DNA of 64,000 nucleotides, from NCBI GenBank assembly GCA_051647245.1, contig JBOFDS010000012.1, positions 248,001 through 312,000 on the forward strand, written 5' to 3'. The notes under the pieces are model-generated. The model was not told the DNA's origin and made no database searches. It saw only the letters and a program-made list of their open reading frames with translations. Shown here piece by piece: positions 43,220-52,589 of the stretch. This DNA comes from Brevinema_A sp051647245 (lineage in GTDB: Bacteria > Spirochaetota > Brevinematia > Brevinematales > Brevinemataceae). Every line of letters begins with the position of its first letter. Positions within the stretch are counted from its first letter, which is position 1. The position numbers were made by a program, and so were the translations under genes.

Positions 43220-45679
43220 ATGAGTATGCAATTTGATAAAGAAAGTCTACGAAGAATTGTTATTGATAATATTAAAGAAAATACTGGAAAAAATCCGCAA
43301 GAAGCTTCTTTGGAAGAAATCTATCGTGCCATTAGCGGTGCTATGATGGTTTACATCACCGATTCATGGGTTGACACAAAAAGAGCCTCTCAAGAATCTC
43401 ATCAAAAAGAAGTCGCATATATTTCTGCTGAATTTTTAATGGGAAGATCTCTCGGAAATAACCTCATCAACTTTGGTATCAACGAAACTATCACAGAGCT
43501 TTTGGAAGAATTCGGCTTGGATATGAATCTTATCGAAAAACAAGAACCAGACCCAGGTCTTGGAAATGGTGGTCTTGGCAGACTTGCAGCTTGTTTTTTA
43601 GATTCTATGGCAACACTCAAAATCATAGGACAAGGATACGGAATCAGGTATAAGTATGGTATGTTCGCACAAAAAATCGAAAACGGTTACCAAATCGAAA
43701 AGCCCGACTCATGGTCTGAAGAAATGGACCCTTGGGAGATCCGACGTGACAACGCATCCGTAATGGTTAAATTTGGTGGCTATGTGGATAATTTTATTGG
43801 GGAGACTGGTCGTGTGGAATTTCGTCTTGAAGATGCCGAAACCGTAATTGCCGTACCTTATGATATGCCTATCGTTGGTTTCAAAAATAAACACATAAAC
43901 ACTCTTCGCCTCTGGAAAGCAAAAGCTCCAGAACCATTTGATATTGTTGCATTCAATCAAGGTGATTATCAAAAAGCCGTCGCAAATCAAAATGCTGCAG
44001 ATAATATTTCTCGTGTCCTCTATCCAAATGATAACTCATTAAGTGGAAAAGAATTGCGTCTAAGACAAGAATATTTTTTGTGTTCTGCGACCATGCAGGA
44101 CATTATTAATAAGTTTGTTTATCAATATGGTGAAGATTCTTGGCACTTGCTTCCAGAAAAGTTTGCTGTACAACTAAATGACACTCACCCCGTTGTTGCA
44201 ATTCCCGAATTAATGCGTATTTTGCTTGATGAAAAACACATCGACTGGTGCGCGGCATGGGAAATGTGTACGCGTATCTTCAATTATACCAACCATACAG
44301 TACTCACCGAAGCTCTCGAAACATGGAATATTGATATGTTCCGTACTCTTTTACCACGCATTTACCAAATCATCGAAGAAATAAATCGCCGATTTTTGCG
44401 TGATATTCATGAAAAATATCCCGAAGCTCCTGAATTGGCAGATTCTTTGTCAATCTTATCTCATGGCGTGGTTCATATGGCTCATTTGGCTATTATTGGA
44501 TCACAAAAAATCAATGGCGTCGCTCAACTGCATACGGAAATCATCAAATCTGATACCTTGAAAGATTGGTATTTAATCTACCCAGAAAAATTCACAAATA
44601 AAACAAATGGCATCACACCCCGTAGATGGCTCATCAAATCAAACCCTCTCCTCACCTCCGCAATTAATAAAAAAATTGGGGATTCTTGGCAACACAATCT
44701 AGATGATCTAAAAAAACTTTTGGCTTTTGAAGATGATGAGGAATTTTTGAATGAATTACTTGACATTAAAGACGAAAATAAAATAGATCTTACAGCCTAT
44801 ATCAAGGAATGGACAGGAATAGATATTGACCATAATTCTATCTTCGATGTGCAAGTAAAACGCCTTCATGAGTATAAACGACAACTCCTAAATGTTTTAC
44901 ATATTATTTATCTTTATCAAGAAATCCAGCTCAACCCTAATCTTGATATCCACCCAAGAACATTTATCTTCGCAGCAAAAGCAGCCTCGGGATATCGTAT
45001 GGCAAAATTAATTATCAAGCTCATCAATAACGTAGCAAATGTAGTCAACAACAATCCTTACACCAATAAAAAACTCAAAGTAGTATTCATACCAAATTAT
45101 CAAGTCTCGATTGCTGAGCACATCTTCCCTGCTGCGGACGTCAGTGAACAAATTTCCACCGCTGGTAAAGAAGCATCCGGAACAGGAAATATGAAATTTA
45201 TGGCAAACGGCGCTATCACACTAGGTACTCTTGACGGTGCTAATATTGAAATCCTTGAAGAAGTCGGAGATGATAATTGTGTGATATTTGGTGCAACAGC
45301 CGATGAAATAAAAGAACTAGATGAATCAGGCACATATCACGCGATAGACTACTATCAACGAGATCCTCAATTAAGAAAAGTTTTGGATAGTTTGATTGAT
45401 CAAAGTTTCACCTTTGGAGAGAATCCTTATCTTTTTCAAGAAATTTTTGATTCGTTAATCCATGGAATAGAAGGAAATCATGCCGATCGGTATTATTTAT
45501 TAAAAGATTTTGAATCCTATATCAAAGCACAAAAAGAAATAGACAAGCTCTATCGTGATAGAAAAAAATGGGCAAAAATCATGCTGCATAACATTGCAAA
45601 ATGTGGTAAGTTTTCATCTGACAGAACCATTAAAGAATACGCTGAAGAAATTTGGGGTGTGGAAGCTCTCCATGAATAA
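43220..45679 (+). CDS. glgP: Glycogen/starch/alpha-glucan phosphorylase
   Basis: Releases glucose-1-phosphate from alpha-1,4-glucans using phosphate and pyridoxal phosphate. The 819-residue length is typical of GH/GT35. Motifs: EPDPGLGNGGLGRLAACF near 110, QLNDTHPV near 315, VQVKRLHEYKRQLLN near 548 and the PLP-lysine motif EASGTGNMKFMANGAITLGTLDG near 650. A GAGGAG site precedes ATG 43220. It is a single gene; no glgA, glgB or glgC is in the window. Its product feeds glycolysis, where eno (12563-13882) acts. Confidence 0.97.
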   Translation: MSMQFDKESLRRIVIDNIKENTGKNPQEASLEEIYRAISGAMMVYITDSWVDTKRASQESHQKEVAYISAEFLMGRSLGNNLINFGINETITELLEEFGLDMNLIEKQEPDPGLGNGGLGRLAACFLDSMATLKIIGQGYGIRYKYGMFAQKIENGYQIEKPDSWSEEMDPWEIRRDNASVMVKFGGYVDNFIGETGRVEFRLEDAETVIAVPYDMPIVGFKNKHINTLRLWKAKAPEPFDIVAFNQGDYQKAVANQNAADNISRVLYPNDNSLSGKELRLRQEYFLCSATMQDIINKFVYQYGEDSWHLLPEKFAVQLNDTHPVVAIPELMRILLDEKHIDWCAAWEMCTRIFNYTNHTVLTEALETWNIDMFRTLLPRIYQIIEEINRRFLRDIHEKYPEAPELADSLSILSHGVVHMAHLAIIGSQKINGVAQLHTEIIKSDTLKDWYLIYPEKFTNKTNGITPRRWLIKSNPLLTSAINKKIGDSWQHNLDDLKKLLAFEDDEEFLNELLDIKDENKIDLTAYIKEWTGIDIDHNSIFDVQVKRLHEYKRQLLNVLHIIYLYQEIQLNPNLDIHPRTFIFAAKAASGYRMAKLIIKLINNVANVVNNNPYTNKKLKVVFIPNYQVSIAEHIFPAADVSEQISTAGKEASGTGNMKFMANGAITLGTLDGANIEILEEVGDDNCVIFGATADEIKELDESGTYHAIDYYQRDPQLRKVLDSLIDQSFTFGENPYLFQEIFDSLIHGIEGNHADRYYLLKDFESYIKAQKEIDKLYRDRKKWAKIMLHNIAKCGKFSSDRTIKEYAEEIWGVEALHE

Positions 45680-45681
45680 AC

Positions 45682-45709
45682 AAAAAACACCCTCTTGTAG
45701 GGTGTTTTT
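45682..45709. terminator. Terminator of glgP
   Basis: Inverted repeat AAAAACACCCT / AGGGTGTTTTT with a 5-base loop, just after the glgP stop and before a convergent gene. Confidence 0.9.
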
Positions 45710-45718
45710 AGATTTGAA

Positions 45719-46009
45719 TTATTGTTGAGGATTGTTGATATATTGAAGTTTAAGATCATAAAAATCAGACAAAAATTCGGATTTTTCTTGTACAGAAAGT
45801 CCTTCTACCATCACATCAATCTCAGCTTCTTTTTCGGATAAACGTTCATAAATATCGTAAATAAACTCCGTTGGTGCGTCGTCTCCCATTTGTGCTGTTT
45901 CTTGAAGGAGAGCTTCGTATTCTTTGAGCCAAGTTTTTGTAGACATTTTTGGAGTACCACAAGCAGCTATAAAGAAAAATACTCCCAATAATAATGTTAT
46001 CTTTTGCAT
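45719..46009 (-). CDS. Small lipoprotein
   Basis: ATG 46009, with AGGAAG upstream, gives 96 residues. The signal peptide MQKITLLLGVFFFIAACG has the lipidation Cys at residue 17. The mature part is short, acidic and helical; no domain recognised. It lies 19 bases after the rarA stop on the same strand. A longer frame from 46048 would run into rarA and lacks a signal sequence at its start, so it is rejected. Confidence 0.72.
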   Translation of the reverse strand: MQKITLLLGVFFFIAACGTPKMSTKTWLKEYEALLQETAQMGDDAPTEFIYDIYERLSEKEAEIDVMVEGLSVQEKSEFLSDFYDLKLQYINNPQQ

Positions 46010-46028
46010 ATTATCTTCCTTAAATACA

Positions 46029-47300
46029 TTAATAATTAAATTTTTCATTGCCCCAAATCCTCTTCAGACGTTCCGCAATCTTCTTCTCAAAACCTTGTTC
46101 TGTTGGATAGTAGTAAGAAACAGGTTGAGAAGTGTATTTTTGTTTCACAAAATGATCTGGAAATTCATGTGGATAAAGATATTTTGGTTGATTTTTTTTA
46201 TCTTGACTAAAATGTGCTTGATCGCGAAGATAGGACGGCACTGGATATAGTTGACCATTTTTAATATCTTCCATCGCAGCAAAGAAGGCCTTAGTAGAAT
46301 TACTTTTTGGCAAATTCGCAAGATATAAAGTAGCGTGCGCCATCATGAACATTCCTTCAGGCATCCCTACCCTTTCAAAAGCATCCGCACAAGCCACTAC
46401 CACAGTGATCGCCTCAGGATAAGCAAGACCAACATCCTCCGTCGCCAAGATCATCAATCGACGAAAAATAAATCGAGGATCTTCGCCAGAATTGACCATC
46501 CACGCAAGATAATAAACAGCAGCATCAGGATCACTTCCACGGACACTCTTGATGAACGCAGAAATCACATCATAATGCATATCTTTGGAATCATATTTGG
46601 TGTCTTTTTTTTGCATGACGTTTTGGAGATGAGCCAAAGAAAGATCTTTTGATCCCACAGGCAAGGACAAAGCAGCTGTTTCAAGAATATTGAGCATGTT
46701 TCGAGGATCAGAAGAATATTGAATCAGAAAGTTTTTTGCTTCGTCATTCATTGTCAACTCTAAAGGTAACAAAATCAAATCCGTCAGCAAAGCCCTATCC
46801 AAAATATGTTTTTTTTGTTCTTTATTAAGAGGAAAAAATTCAAAGATAAGCACACGAGATCGGAGAGCTGGATTGAGCGAAAAATAGGGATTTTCTGTTG
46901 TCGCCCCTATCAAAATAATCAATCCCGACTCCAAAGACGATAAAAACGCATCTTGCTTTGGTTTGGTGAGGCGGTGAATTTCATCAATAAAAACCACAGT
47001 TTTTCGGTTCATTTCTCTATTTTGAAACGCCTTATCATGGGTATTGCGAATCTCATCACTACTCAAGGTCAAGGCATTCAAGCTCAAATATTCTGCATCA
47101 ATCTCCTGTGCAATCAAGCGAGCAAGCCCCGTCTTCCCAGAAGCAGGAGCTCCATAAAAAATCATCGATTGTACCATTTTGTTGGCGATCATCGTGCTAA
47201 TAGGACGCTGTTCTCCAATAAGGTGCGATTGACCTTCGTATTGATCAAGCGTTTTCGGCGCCATTCGATAGGCAAGAGGTTCCGAATCAAAGAGACTCAT
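46029..47300 (-). CDS. rarA: Replication-associated recombination ATPase RarA (MgsA)
   Basis: The 423-residue AAA+ protein is a clamp-loader relative acting at stalled replication forks. Motifs: RMAPKTLDQYEGQSHLIG at the start, Walker A GAPASGKTGLARLIA near residue 50, Walker B VVFIDEIHRL near 100, sensor 1 GATTENPYFSLNPALRSR and a C-terminal MgsA domain with SVRGSDPDAAVYYLAWM. Its ATG directly abuts the thyX stop (TAAATG), so translation is probably coupled. Confidence 0.93.
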   Translation of the reverse strand: MSLFDSEPLAYRMAPKTLDQYEGQSHLIGEQRPISTMIANKMVQSMIFYGAPASGKTGLARLIAQEIDAEYLSLNALTLSSDEIRNTHDKAFQNREMNRKTVVFIDEIHRLTKPKQDAFLSSLESGLIILIGATTENPYFSLNPALRSRVLIFEFFPLNKEQKKHILDRALLTDLILLPLELTMNDEAKNFLIQYSSDPRNMLNILETAALSLPVGSKDLSLAHLQNVMQKKDTKYDSKDMHYDVISAFIKSVRGSDPDAAVYYLAWMVNSGEDPRFIFRRLMILATEDVGLAYPEAITVVVACADAFERVGMPEGMFMMAHATLYLANLPKSNSTKAFFAAMEDIKNGQLYPVPSYLRDQAHFSQDKKNQPKYLYPHEFPDHFVKQKYTSQPVSYYYPTEQGFEKKIAERLKRIWGNEKFNY

Positions 47301-47948
47301 TTAGTTTGCAATCCTTTCTTCGAAAATCGCCTTTTTGAAATCAGCATCCTTACTCCAATTTTCAAAATAGGTCAATCCAAAAATATTAGGAGCTTGTTGA
47401 TATAATTCTTTCCAAATAATCGTTAAGAGCTCTCTGATTTCCCATTGAGCACCACGAGATACACGCATATCAATAATATGAAGCCATTCTCTAAAGTTTG
47501 CCGTCATCACAAGCTCAGTAGCTGCTGCATTAGGAAGGATGAAACGTGCATCTTCTTTCTTTATACCAAGTTCCACTAAATCATGGTAATAGGCATTGAT
47601 CTCGGCCATAATTTTTTTGTATAATTCATTTGCTTCTTGATTCTCAGCAATTTTTGGTGGGGTAACAAATTCAAAATTCTGCTCATTAACATAACGCTGA
47701 GAACGCTGACTAAAAGAACTCAAACGATGTCTCACAATCTGGTGAGACGCCGCACGACTGATTCCTTCAATATGAAAGCTCGCAGAACTATGCTCAAAAA
47801 TAGAAGTATGTCCAGATTTAAGGAGATTTGGGAGAAATTTCTCACGACTGGTTTCTGTCATTTTATGACCAGAATCATAACAAATACGAGCTCCATATTC
47901 ACAGCTACCTTCCGCGTCTGGAGAAATAAACAATAATTTGATCTGCAT
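47301..47948 (-). CDS. thyX: Flavin-dependent thymidylate synthase
   Basis: Makes dTMP from dUMP with FAD and methylene-tetrahydrofolate. The 215-residue protein carries the ThyX motif RHRLSSFSQRSQRY (RHRx7S) near residue 75, plus SGHTSIFEHSSASF near 45 and the C-terminal RGAQWEIRELL. No thyA is in the window. The product feeds tmk (10025-10651). It has an extended -10 promoter and precedes rarA directly. Confidence 0.95.
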   Translation of the reverse strand: MQIKLLFISPDAEGSCEYGARICYDSGHKMTETSREKFLPNLLKSGHTSIFEHSSASFHIEGISRAASHQIVRHRLSSFSQRSQRYVNEQNFEFVTPPKIAENQEANELYKKIMAEINAYYHDLVELGIKKEDARFILPNAAATELVMTANFREWLHIIDMRVSRGAQWEIRELLTIIWKELYQQAPNIFGLTYFENWSKDADFKKAIFEERIAN

Positions 47949-47983
47949 AACAACCTCTTCGATCTTCTAGACTTTATTAAACT

Positions 47984-48012
47984 ATTATAGCAGTTTTTAT
48001 CATTTTTTTCAA
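47984..48012 (-). promoter_or_regulatory. sigma-70 promoter for thyX-rarA
   Basis: Minus strand: TTGAAA (48007-48012), 17 bases, TATAAT (47984-47989) with TGC before it. Confidence 0.7.
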
Positions 48013-48064
48013 CAAATGAATTTTTCAATAAATAGATTTATTCATTGGAGATAGAGAGGATATA

Positions 48065-48093
48065 TTGTCAAATGTATTGAAATATGCTATACT
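48065..48093 (+). promoter_or_regulatory. sigma-70 promoter for the membrane protein/transglutaminase pair
   Basis: TTGTCA at 48065-48070 and TATACT at 48088-48093 with a 17-base spacer, 25 bases before the ATG. Confidence 0.65.
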
Positions 48094-48118
48094 TAACAAA
48101 TCTCTCTAAAGGATAACG

Positions 48119-48616
48119 ATGCGTTTTTTTAAAATTCTTGGTCTTTTCTTAGCCTTGTCACCTGTTACTTTCTATAATGAAAAATATTTTCTACCTTATT
48201 CTTTTTTTGGGATCATAATGTATATTTTGGCATTGATTTTTGATGAAGAAAACTTTTCTTTCCAAAAAATATTATTTTGTTTTTACGGCATTATGAGTAT
48301 TTATTATCTTTTTATTATCAGTCCTATTCTATATAATTTAACTCTTATCATTATTCTTTTGTCATACTTTTACTTTAAAGGATTCCCTGCCGATAAAAGA
48401 AATGTTATTACTCTAATTGGTGTGATTTTGACTATTTATGGAATCATGTTTCCCTTAGGAGTGATCTTGGCTTTTTTATGTGCAGTGATTATAGAGATTT
48501 TTTCTCCAAAGCCACTCTCCCAAGAACTCCACCCAATTATAGAGGAACTTCCTATTTTAATCGAAAAAATAGAAGAAGAATCTGAGGAGACGGAATATGT
48601 TATCCCCTTTGAATAA
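48119..48616 (+). CDS. Multi-pass inner membrane protein, unknown function
   Basis: The 165-residue protein has about five or six hydrophobic segments covering residues 5-130, rich in Phe and Ile, and an acidic C-terminal tail (EEESEETEYVIPFE). A GGAT site lies before ATG 48119. It overlaps the next gene by 20 bases. I recognise no family. The pairing suggests it works with the secreted transglutaminase-like protein, but nothing in the sequence says how. Confidence 0.7.
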   Translation: MRFFKILGLFLALSPVTFYNEKYFLPYSFFGIIMYILALIFDEENFSFQKILFCFYGIMSIYYLFIISPILYNLTLIIILLSYFYFKGFPADKRNVITLIGVILTIYGIMFPLGVILAFLCAVIIEIFSPKPLSQELHPIIEELPILIEKIEEESEETEYVIPFE

Positions 48617-50240
48617 ATTTTTAGCTAGCTTTGTGTTACTGCAATTAACTGTCTCACCGCTTTTTTCTTTTCGTTCTCAATTTATTCAAACCGACAATCA
48701 CTACGAAGAGATGCTTTTAAGTAACCCGTCTTTAATCACTGATATCGAAGCGACATTCATTGCTAGTGGTATAGAACCTGATCTTTTTGCTTTGTATAGT
48801 TCTGAGGTGATGCGTTGGAAAAGAGAGATAGAGCGTTCGATCCCACGTGGTGCAAACCAACGTCAAAAAGCTATCACTATTGGTAATTACTTGCATACTA
48901 ACGTATTTATCCAATACCGTCTCTCCGCCACAACCCTTAAAGAAGTCTTTGAAGATGGATATTTCAATTGTCTCTCAGCCACAGTATTAATGAATTTGTT
49001 TTTGAAGATGTTTGGGATTGATGCGAAATCGATTATTTTACCCACTCACGTTTATACGCTTGCAACATTAGATGGTCAGATGTCAGAGATCGAAAATACC
49101 ATCAAAGACGGCCTATCCATCTCCGAAAATAAACAAGCTCAAGATCAATTCCACAAATTAACAGGATTTGATTATAGTAAGGATTCAAAGAAAAAAGTTG
49201 TAATTTCGTGGAATGAAACCATAGGTTTGCTCTATTCTAATAGGTCTTATTTTGACGCAAAAAAAAATCAACACAATAAAGCCTTCCAAAATATGCTTAA
49301 AGCTCAAGTATTCCTTGCCAAATCACCTAGCGAACAAACAAACCTCTCTATCGGCTACTTGAACTATTCTTATAATGTCTATCGTAACACCAACCAACCC
49401 CTAGAAGTATATCTAAAAACATTATCAATCTTAGAAGAAGGTCTCCGACAATATCCCATGTTTAATAACCTCAAAGGAAACTACCTCAAAGGAGTTGGCA
49501 TCGTTATTGACAAAATGATAGAAGCAGAATCGCCACGAGACAAAATTAATGAGCTCCTCCAGTCCACGAAAAGATATCTTGACGCCCAGAGTTTTGCTAA
49601 ATTAGAGAGACTCCGCTATATCAATGATACGATTTTTTCTATGAGACAAAGTAAAAATTATGCAAATGCAGAAATCAATCTTAAACACCTTATTGAAAAA
49701 TATCCTAACGACAAAGGCATCAAAGATTTAATGCAAGAATATGCGTATATCAGACTCAAAAATGACCACGAAAAAAGTACGAATCCTTCACAAAAAAACA
49801 CGATTTTGGTAACAGAAATTCAACAGCTCGCAAAAGAATTGGCCAATGAGCCCTTAGCATTTTATTACTCAGAGCTTGCTCGTGCCTTATTTGAACAGAA
49901 TGACTTTCAAGGGTCCATCAACATGATGATTGAGGCGCAAAAAAGTTTTGGAATGCTACCCTTGGTACAGCAAAATGGATTTGTTTACGCTGTGAATTCA
50001 GCACAGCACTACCTTCAACAAGATGATTTATCTAATGCATTAAAATATTATAAGCAAAGTTTTCAATTCAAAAAAGATAGGCAAGTCATCTACAATATGG
50101 GGATTTTATACGAAAAATTGGCTTTAGAATATGTTGCTAATAATAACGATCAAAAAACCAAAGAAATCCTCAAAGAGGCCATAGATCTCGTTCCAAACAA
50201 TCAACGTTTGAAACAGCTTGCCCAGCAGTATAATATTTAA
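48597..50240 (+). CDS. Secreted transglutaminase-like protein with TPR repeats
   Basis: The 547-residue protein has a signal peptide (about 1-24). A transglutaminase-like fold spans about 75-165: FNCLSATVLMNLFLKMFGID holds a candidate catalytic Cys (125), then PTHVYTLATLDG gives His 151 and Asp 159. TPR-type helices fill the rest, for example QDDLSNALKYYKQSFQFK and KEILKEAIDLVPNNQ. Some transglutaminase-like domains are proteases or peptidoglycan amidases. GAGGAGACGG precedes ATG 48597. Active status is inferred from spacing only. Confidence 0.78.
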   Translation: MLSPLNKFLASFVLLQLTVSPLFSFRSQFIQTDNHYEEMLLSNPSLITDIEATFIASGIEPDLFALYSSEVMRWKREIERSIPRGANQRQKAITIGNYLHTNVFIQYRLSATTLKEVFEDGYFNCLSATVLMNLFLKMFGIDAKSIILPTHVYTLATLDGQMSEIENTIKDGLSISENKQAQDQFHKLTGFDYSKDSKKKVVISWNETIGLLYSNRSYFDAKKNQHNKAFQNMLKAQVFLAKSPSEQTNLSIGYLNYSYNVYRNTNQPLEVYLKTLSILEEGLRQYPMFNNLKGNYLKGVGIVIDKMIEAESPRDKINELLQSTKRYLDAQSFAKLERLRYINDTIFSMRQSKNYANAEINLKHLIEKYPNDKGIKDLMQEYAYIRLKNDHEKSTNPSQKNTILVTEIQQLAKELANEPLAFYYSELARALFEQNDFQGSINMMIEAQKSFGMLPLVQQNGFVYAVNSAQHYLQQDDLSNALKYYKQSFQFKKDRQVIYNMGILYEKLALEYVANNNDQKTKEILKEAIDLVPNNQRLKQLAQQYNI

Positions 50241-50254
50241 AATCAGGAGACCAC

Positions 50255-50908
50255 ATGAAATTTAAGGCTTTTATTTTTGATTTTGATGGGACTTTAGCGG
50301 ATTCTTTGGAGGATCTAGCTAACGCCGTCAACCATGCTCTGTCCTCGCAAGGGTACCCCAGCTTGAGCATAGATGAAGTCCGTCAACGGATAGGATTTGG
50401 GATTGACAGACTTGTTGTGGACACTCTTCCTGAAAAATATCGTGAAAATAAAAAGATTGTTGCGCGATCTTTAGAACTGATGGCGGGGTATTATTCTACA
50501 CACTGGCAAGATAATGCGAAATTATTTGATGGGATTTCTGATATGCTTGACCATCTTGCTATCAATAAAATTGGAATGGCAATTCTATCAAACAAGCCTG
50601 AAGGATTTTTGAAAGAATTTGTTCAATTTATAACTCCAAAATGGGATTTTGAGATGGTGATTGGTGGACGAAAGAATTATCCTCTCAAACCAAATCCTAC
50701 TTCAACTCTTGAAATCATAAAAAAACTCAATCTCGATCCTCAAGAGATTGCATTCGTCGGAGATGGCGACACGGATATTAATACAGCTCTTGCTGCTGGC
50801 ATTACACCTATCGCCGTTACATGGGGATACCGAAGCAAAGAAGAACTCGCAGCAGTTGGAGCCGAGATCTTTATCGATTCTCCTAAAGAACTTTTAAAAT
50901 ATATCTAA
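50255..50908 (+). CDS. HAD hydrolase, phosphoglycolate phosphatase-like
   Basis: The 217-residue protein has HAD motifs: FDFDGTLADSLEDL at residues 8-21, SNKPEG near 109, KPNPTSTLEI near 142 and FVGDGDTDINTALAAG near 164. The pattern is nearest Gph/PgmB-type phosphatases, which remove phosphate from 2-phosphoglycolate or related small sugars. Position after the TPR gene and before a strong terminator suggests the end of that transcript. The exact substrate cannot be read from sequence. Confidence 0.85.
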   Translation: MKFKAFIFDFDGTLADSLEDLANAVNHALSSQGYPSLSIDEVRQRIGFGIDRLVVDTLPEKYRENKKIVARSLELMAGYYSTHWQDNAKLFDGISDMLDHLAINKIGMAILSNKPEGFLKEFVQFITPKWDFEMVIGGRKNYPLKPNPTSTLEIIKKLNLDPQEIAFVGDGDTDINTALAAGITPIAVTWGYRSKEELAAVGAEIFIDSPKELLKYI

Positions 50909-50921
50909 ACCAAATCATAAC

Positions 50922-50950
50922 AAAAGACCCTAATATATTTAGGGTCTTTT
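50922..50950. terminator. Bidirectional terminator
   Basis: Inverted repeat AAAAGACCCTAA / TTAGGGTCTTTT with a 5-base loop, between the HAD gene and acpS. Confidence 0.88.
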
Positions 50951-51320
50951 ATTTAGCTTGTTCTTCGAGAATAACTGTTGCAGTTGCATAAGATTTTGTA
51001 TGCGATAGGGTTACACTAATAGTTGGTGATCCCCTCTCAAGCCATTTTTCATACGTTTCACCGAGAAGTTGGATATAAGGTTTTTTGGAATGATCATGAC
51101 ATAATTCTATCTCAAAAAAATTCCCCGATCCAAAAGCCTTAAAAAAAGCTTCTTTAACAGCAAAACGTGCTGCGAAACGTTGGTAGACATTGGATGAAGA
51201 GAAAGCGTATTCGATCTCTTGTATTGTAAAAATTCTTTGCAATCGATCTCGAGATTGATCATTGATAAAAAGCTCAACTCGTTGAACTTCAATAATATCT
51301 GTACCTAAACCTATAATCAT
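50949..51320 (-). CDS. acpS: Holo-[acyl-carrier-protein] synthase
   Basis: Transfers phosphopantetheine from CoA to acyl carrier protein. ATG 51320, after GGAG, gives 123 residues starting MIIGLGTDIIEVQRVE, the AcpS start with its metal-binding Asp. RFAARFAVKEAFFKAFG, with the second metal ligand Glu, and SHTKSYATATVI follow. Typical length. The frame extends upstream to 51368 without a ribosome site. The stop lies within the terminator stem. It has its own promoter (51358-51386). Confidence 0.93.
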   Translation of the reverse strand: MIIGLGTDIIEVQRVELFINDQSRDRLQRIFTIQEIEYAFSSSNVYQRFAARFAVKEAFFKAFGSGNFFEIELCHDHSKKPYIQLLGETYEKWLERGSPTISVTLSHTKSYATATVILEEQAK

Positions 51321-51357
51321 TTTTTCTCCAAAAATTTTGACGATTGACGTATCTCTT

Positions 51358-51386
51358 ATTATATTCAATTATCTAAAATTTTGCAA
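51358..51386 (-). promoter_or_regulatory. sigma-70 promoter for acpS
   Basis: Minus strand: TTGCAA (51381-51386), 17 bases, TATAAT (51358-51363). Confidence 0.6.
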
Positions 51387-51540
51387 GCAAGCCCAATATA
51401 CCCCAAAAACAACTTTCAAAAATATAAATATCAAAAAAGCGTTAAGAAAGGAAGATCATTTGACGAAATCTTTAAAAATATTAAAAAATAATTAATTTCT
51501 TATATAGAAATGATTTAATTAACATATCAAGGAGCTTATC

Positions 51541-52443
51541 ATGCGTTCATATTTAGAGTCCCCCATCACAATGAACACAATAAGTGTATACTTGAAGGAA
51601 ATTGACAGAATCCCGCTGTTGAGCAGGGAGGAAGAGGAGTATTTAACACAATCTTTTGGTAATTGTTGTCAAGCAAAAATACAAGAAGATCGTAACACGA
51701 CTCCTTGTCCCGACTGCCAAGCAGCCAAACAAAAACTAATTATCTCTAATTTGAGATTTGTTGTTTCTGTAGCAAAAAAGTATCAAGGAAACTCCCTCTC
51801 ACTCTCAGACCTCATCAATGAAGGTAATATTGGACTTATTGTTTCTGTTGACAAATTCGACTACAAACTCGGCTATCATTTTATTTCTTATGCTGTTTGG
51901 TGGATCAAACAATCCATCATGAAAGCAATCTCCGAAAAATCGCGTATGATTCGATTGCCCATGAATCGCACTAATGAACTATTTAAAATCAATCACTTCG
52001 TCGACGCTTACAGCAAGGAGCATGGTAAACTTCCTTCACACTCAGATATCTCTGAAGAACTGGGTATCAGTGCTTTAGAGGTTCAACGCATCATCGAAAC
52101 CTCTAATGGACATACCTCTCTCGAATATCTGATCATGGAAAATAGTGAGCATGCCTCGTCAAGTTACGATAGAGACCAACAATCTGATACTCCTGAAGAA
52201 AGCTCTATGAAAGACTCCCTTTGTGAGAGTCTCCACGATTTATTACACAATCTCGCTGAACGTGAACAAATCATTTTACAAAAACGATTTGGATTAGATG
52301 GAGATGAAAGAATGTCCTTATCTCAAGTCGGTAAGGAACTTGGTTTGACAAAAGAACGTGTTAGACAGTTGGAAAAACAAGCTCTTTGTAGTCTCAAAAA
52401 AATTGCTCAAGAAAAAGAGTTGACCTTGTACCTTAACGTATAA
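51541..52443 (+). CDS. Sigma-70 family factor with a four-cysteine insert
   Basis: The 300-residue protein is a group 1/2-type sigma factor lacking region 1.1. Region 1.2 has VYLKEIDRIPLLSREEE (16-32). Region 2 has NLRFVVSVAKKYQGN, DLINEGNIGLIVSVDKFDY, then FISYAVWWIKQSIMKAI. Region 3 includes SDISEELGIS. Region 4 holds REQIILQKRFGLDG and the helix-turn-helix SQVGKELGLTKERVRQLE. Between 1.2 and 2.1 is an insert holding Cys 42, 43, 56 and 59 (CC-x12-CPDC), about 15 residues longer than usual. It may be a zinc or redox site. Strong AAGGAG site. Whether it is RpoD or an alternative factor is unclear. Confidence 0.9.
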   Translation: MRSYLESPITMNTISVYLKEIDRIPLLSREEEEYLTQSFGNCCQAKIQEDRNTTPCPDCQAAKQKLIISNLRFVVSVAKKYQGNSLSLSDLINEGNIGLIVSVDKFDYKLGYHFISYAVWWIKQSIMKAISEKSRMIRLPMNRTNELFKINHFVDAYSKEHGKLPSHSDISEELGISALEVQRIIETSNGHTSLEYLIMENSEHASSSYDRDQQSDTPEESSMKDSLCESLHDLLHNLAEREQIILQKRFGLDGDERMSLSQVGKELGLTKERVRQLEKQALCSLKKIAQEKELTLYLNV

Positions 52444-52461
52444 AAAATCAAAGTAATTATC

Positions 52462-52494
52462 AAAAGCCTTATAAGTTATTCTTGTAAGGCTTTT
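52462..52494 (+). terminator. Terminator of the sigma factor gene
   Basis: AAAAGCCTTA / TAAGGCTTTT with further pairing of AAG and CTT near the loop, followed by T-rich sequence. Confidence 0.88.
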
Positions 52495-52529
52495 TTATTT
52501 GAATTCTCTAGGTAATATAAGAAAATATA

Positions 52530-52558
52530 TTGACTATTTTTGATTTTCACAGTAAAAT
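52530..52558 (+). promoter_or_regulatory. sigma-70 promoter for frr-uppS-cdsA
   Basis: TTGACT at 52530-52535 and TAAAAT at 52553-52558, 17-base spacer. Confidence 0.7.
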
Positions 52559-52589
52559 ATAAGCACATTTAATGTAAGGAGAGTCAATT

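Noticed and set aside
51387..51540. Promoter for the sigma factor gene
   Set aside because: TTGACG near 51460 has no -10 at an acceptable distance. Other AT-rich candidates are indistinguishable from background, so none is claimed.
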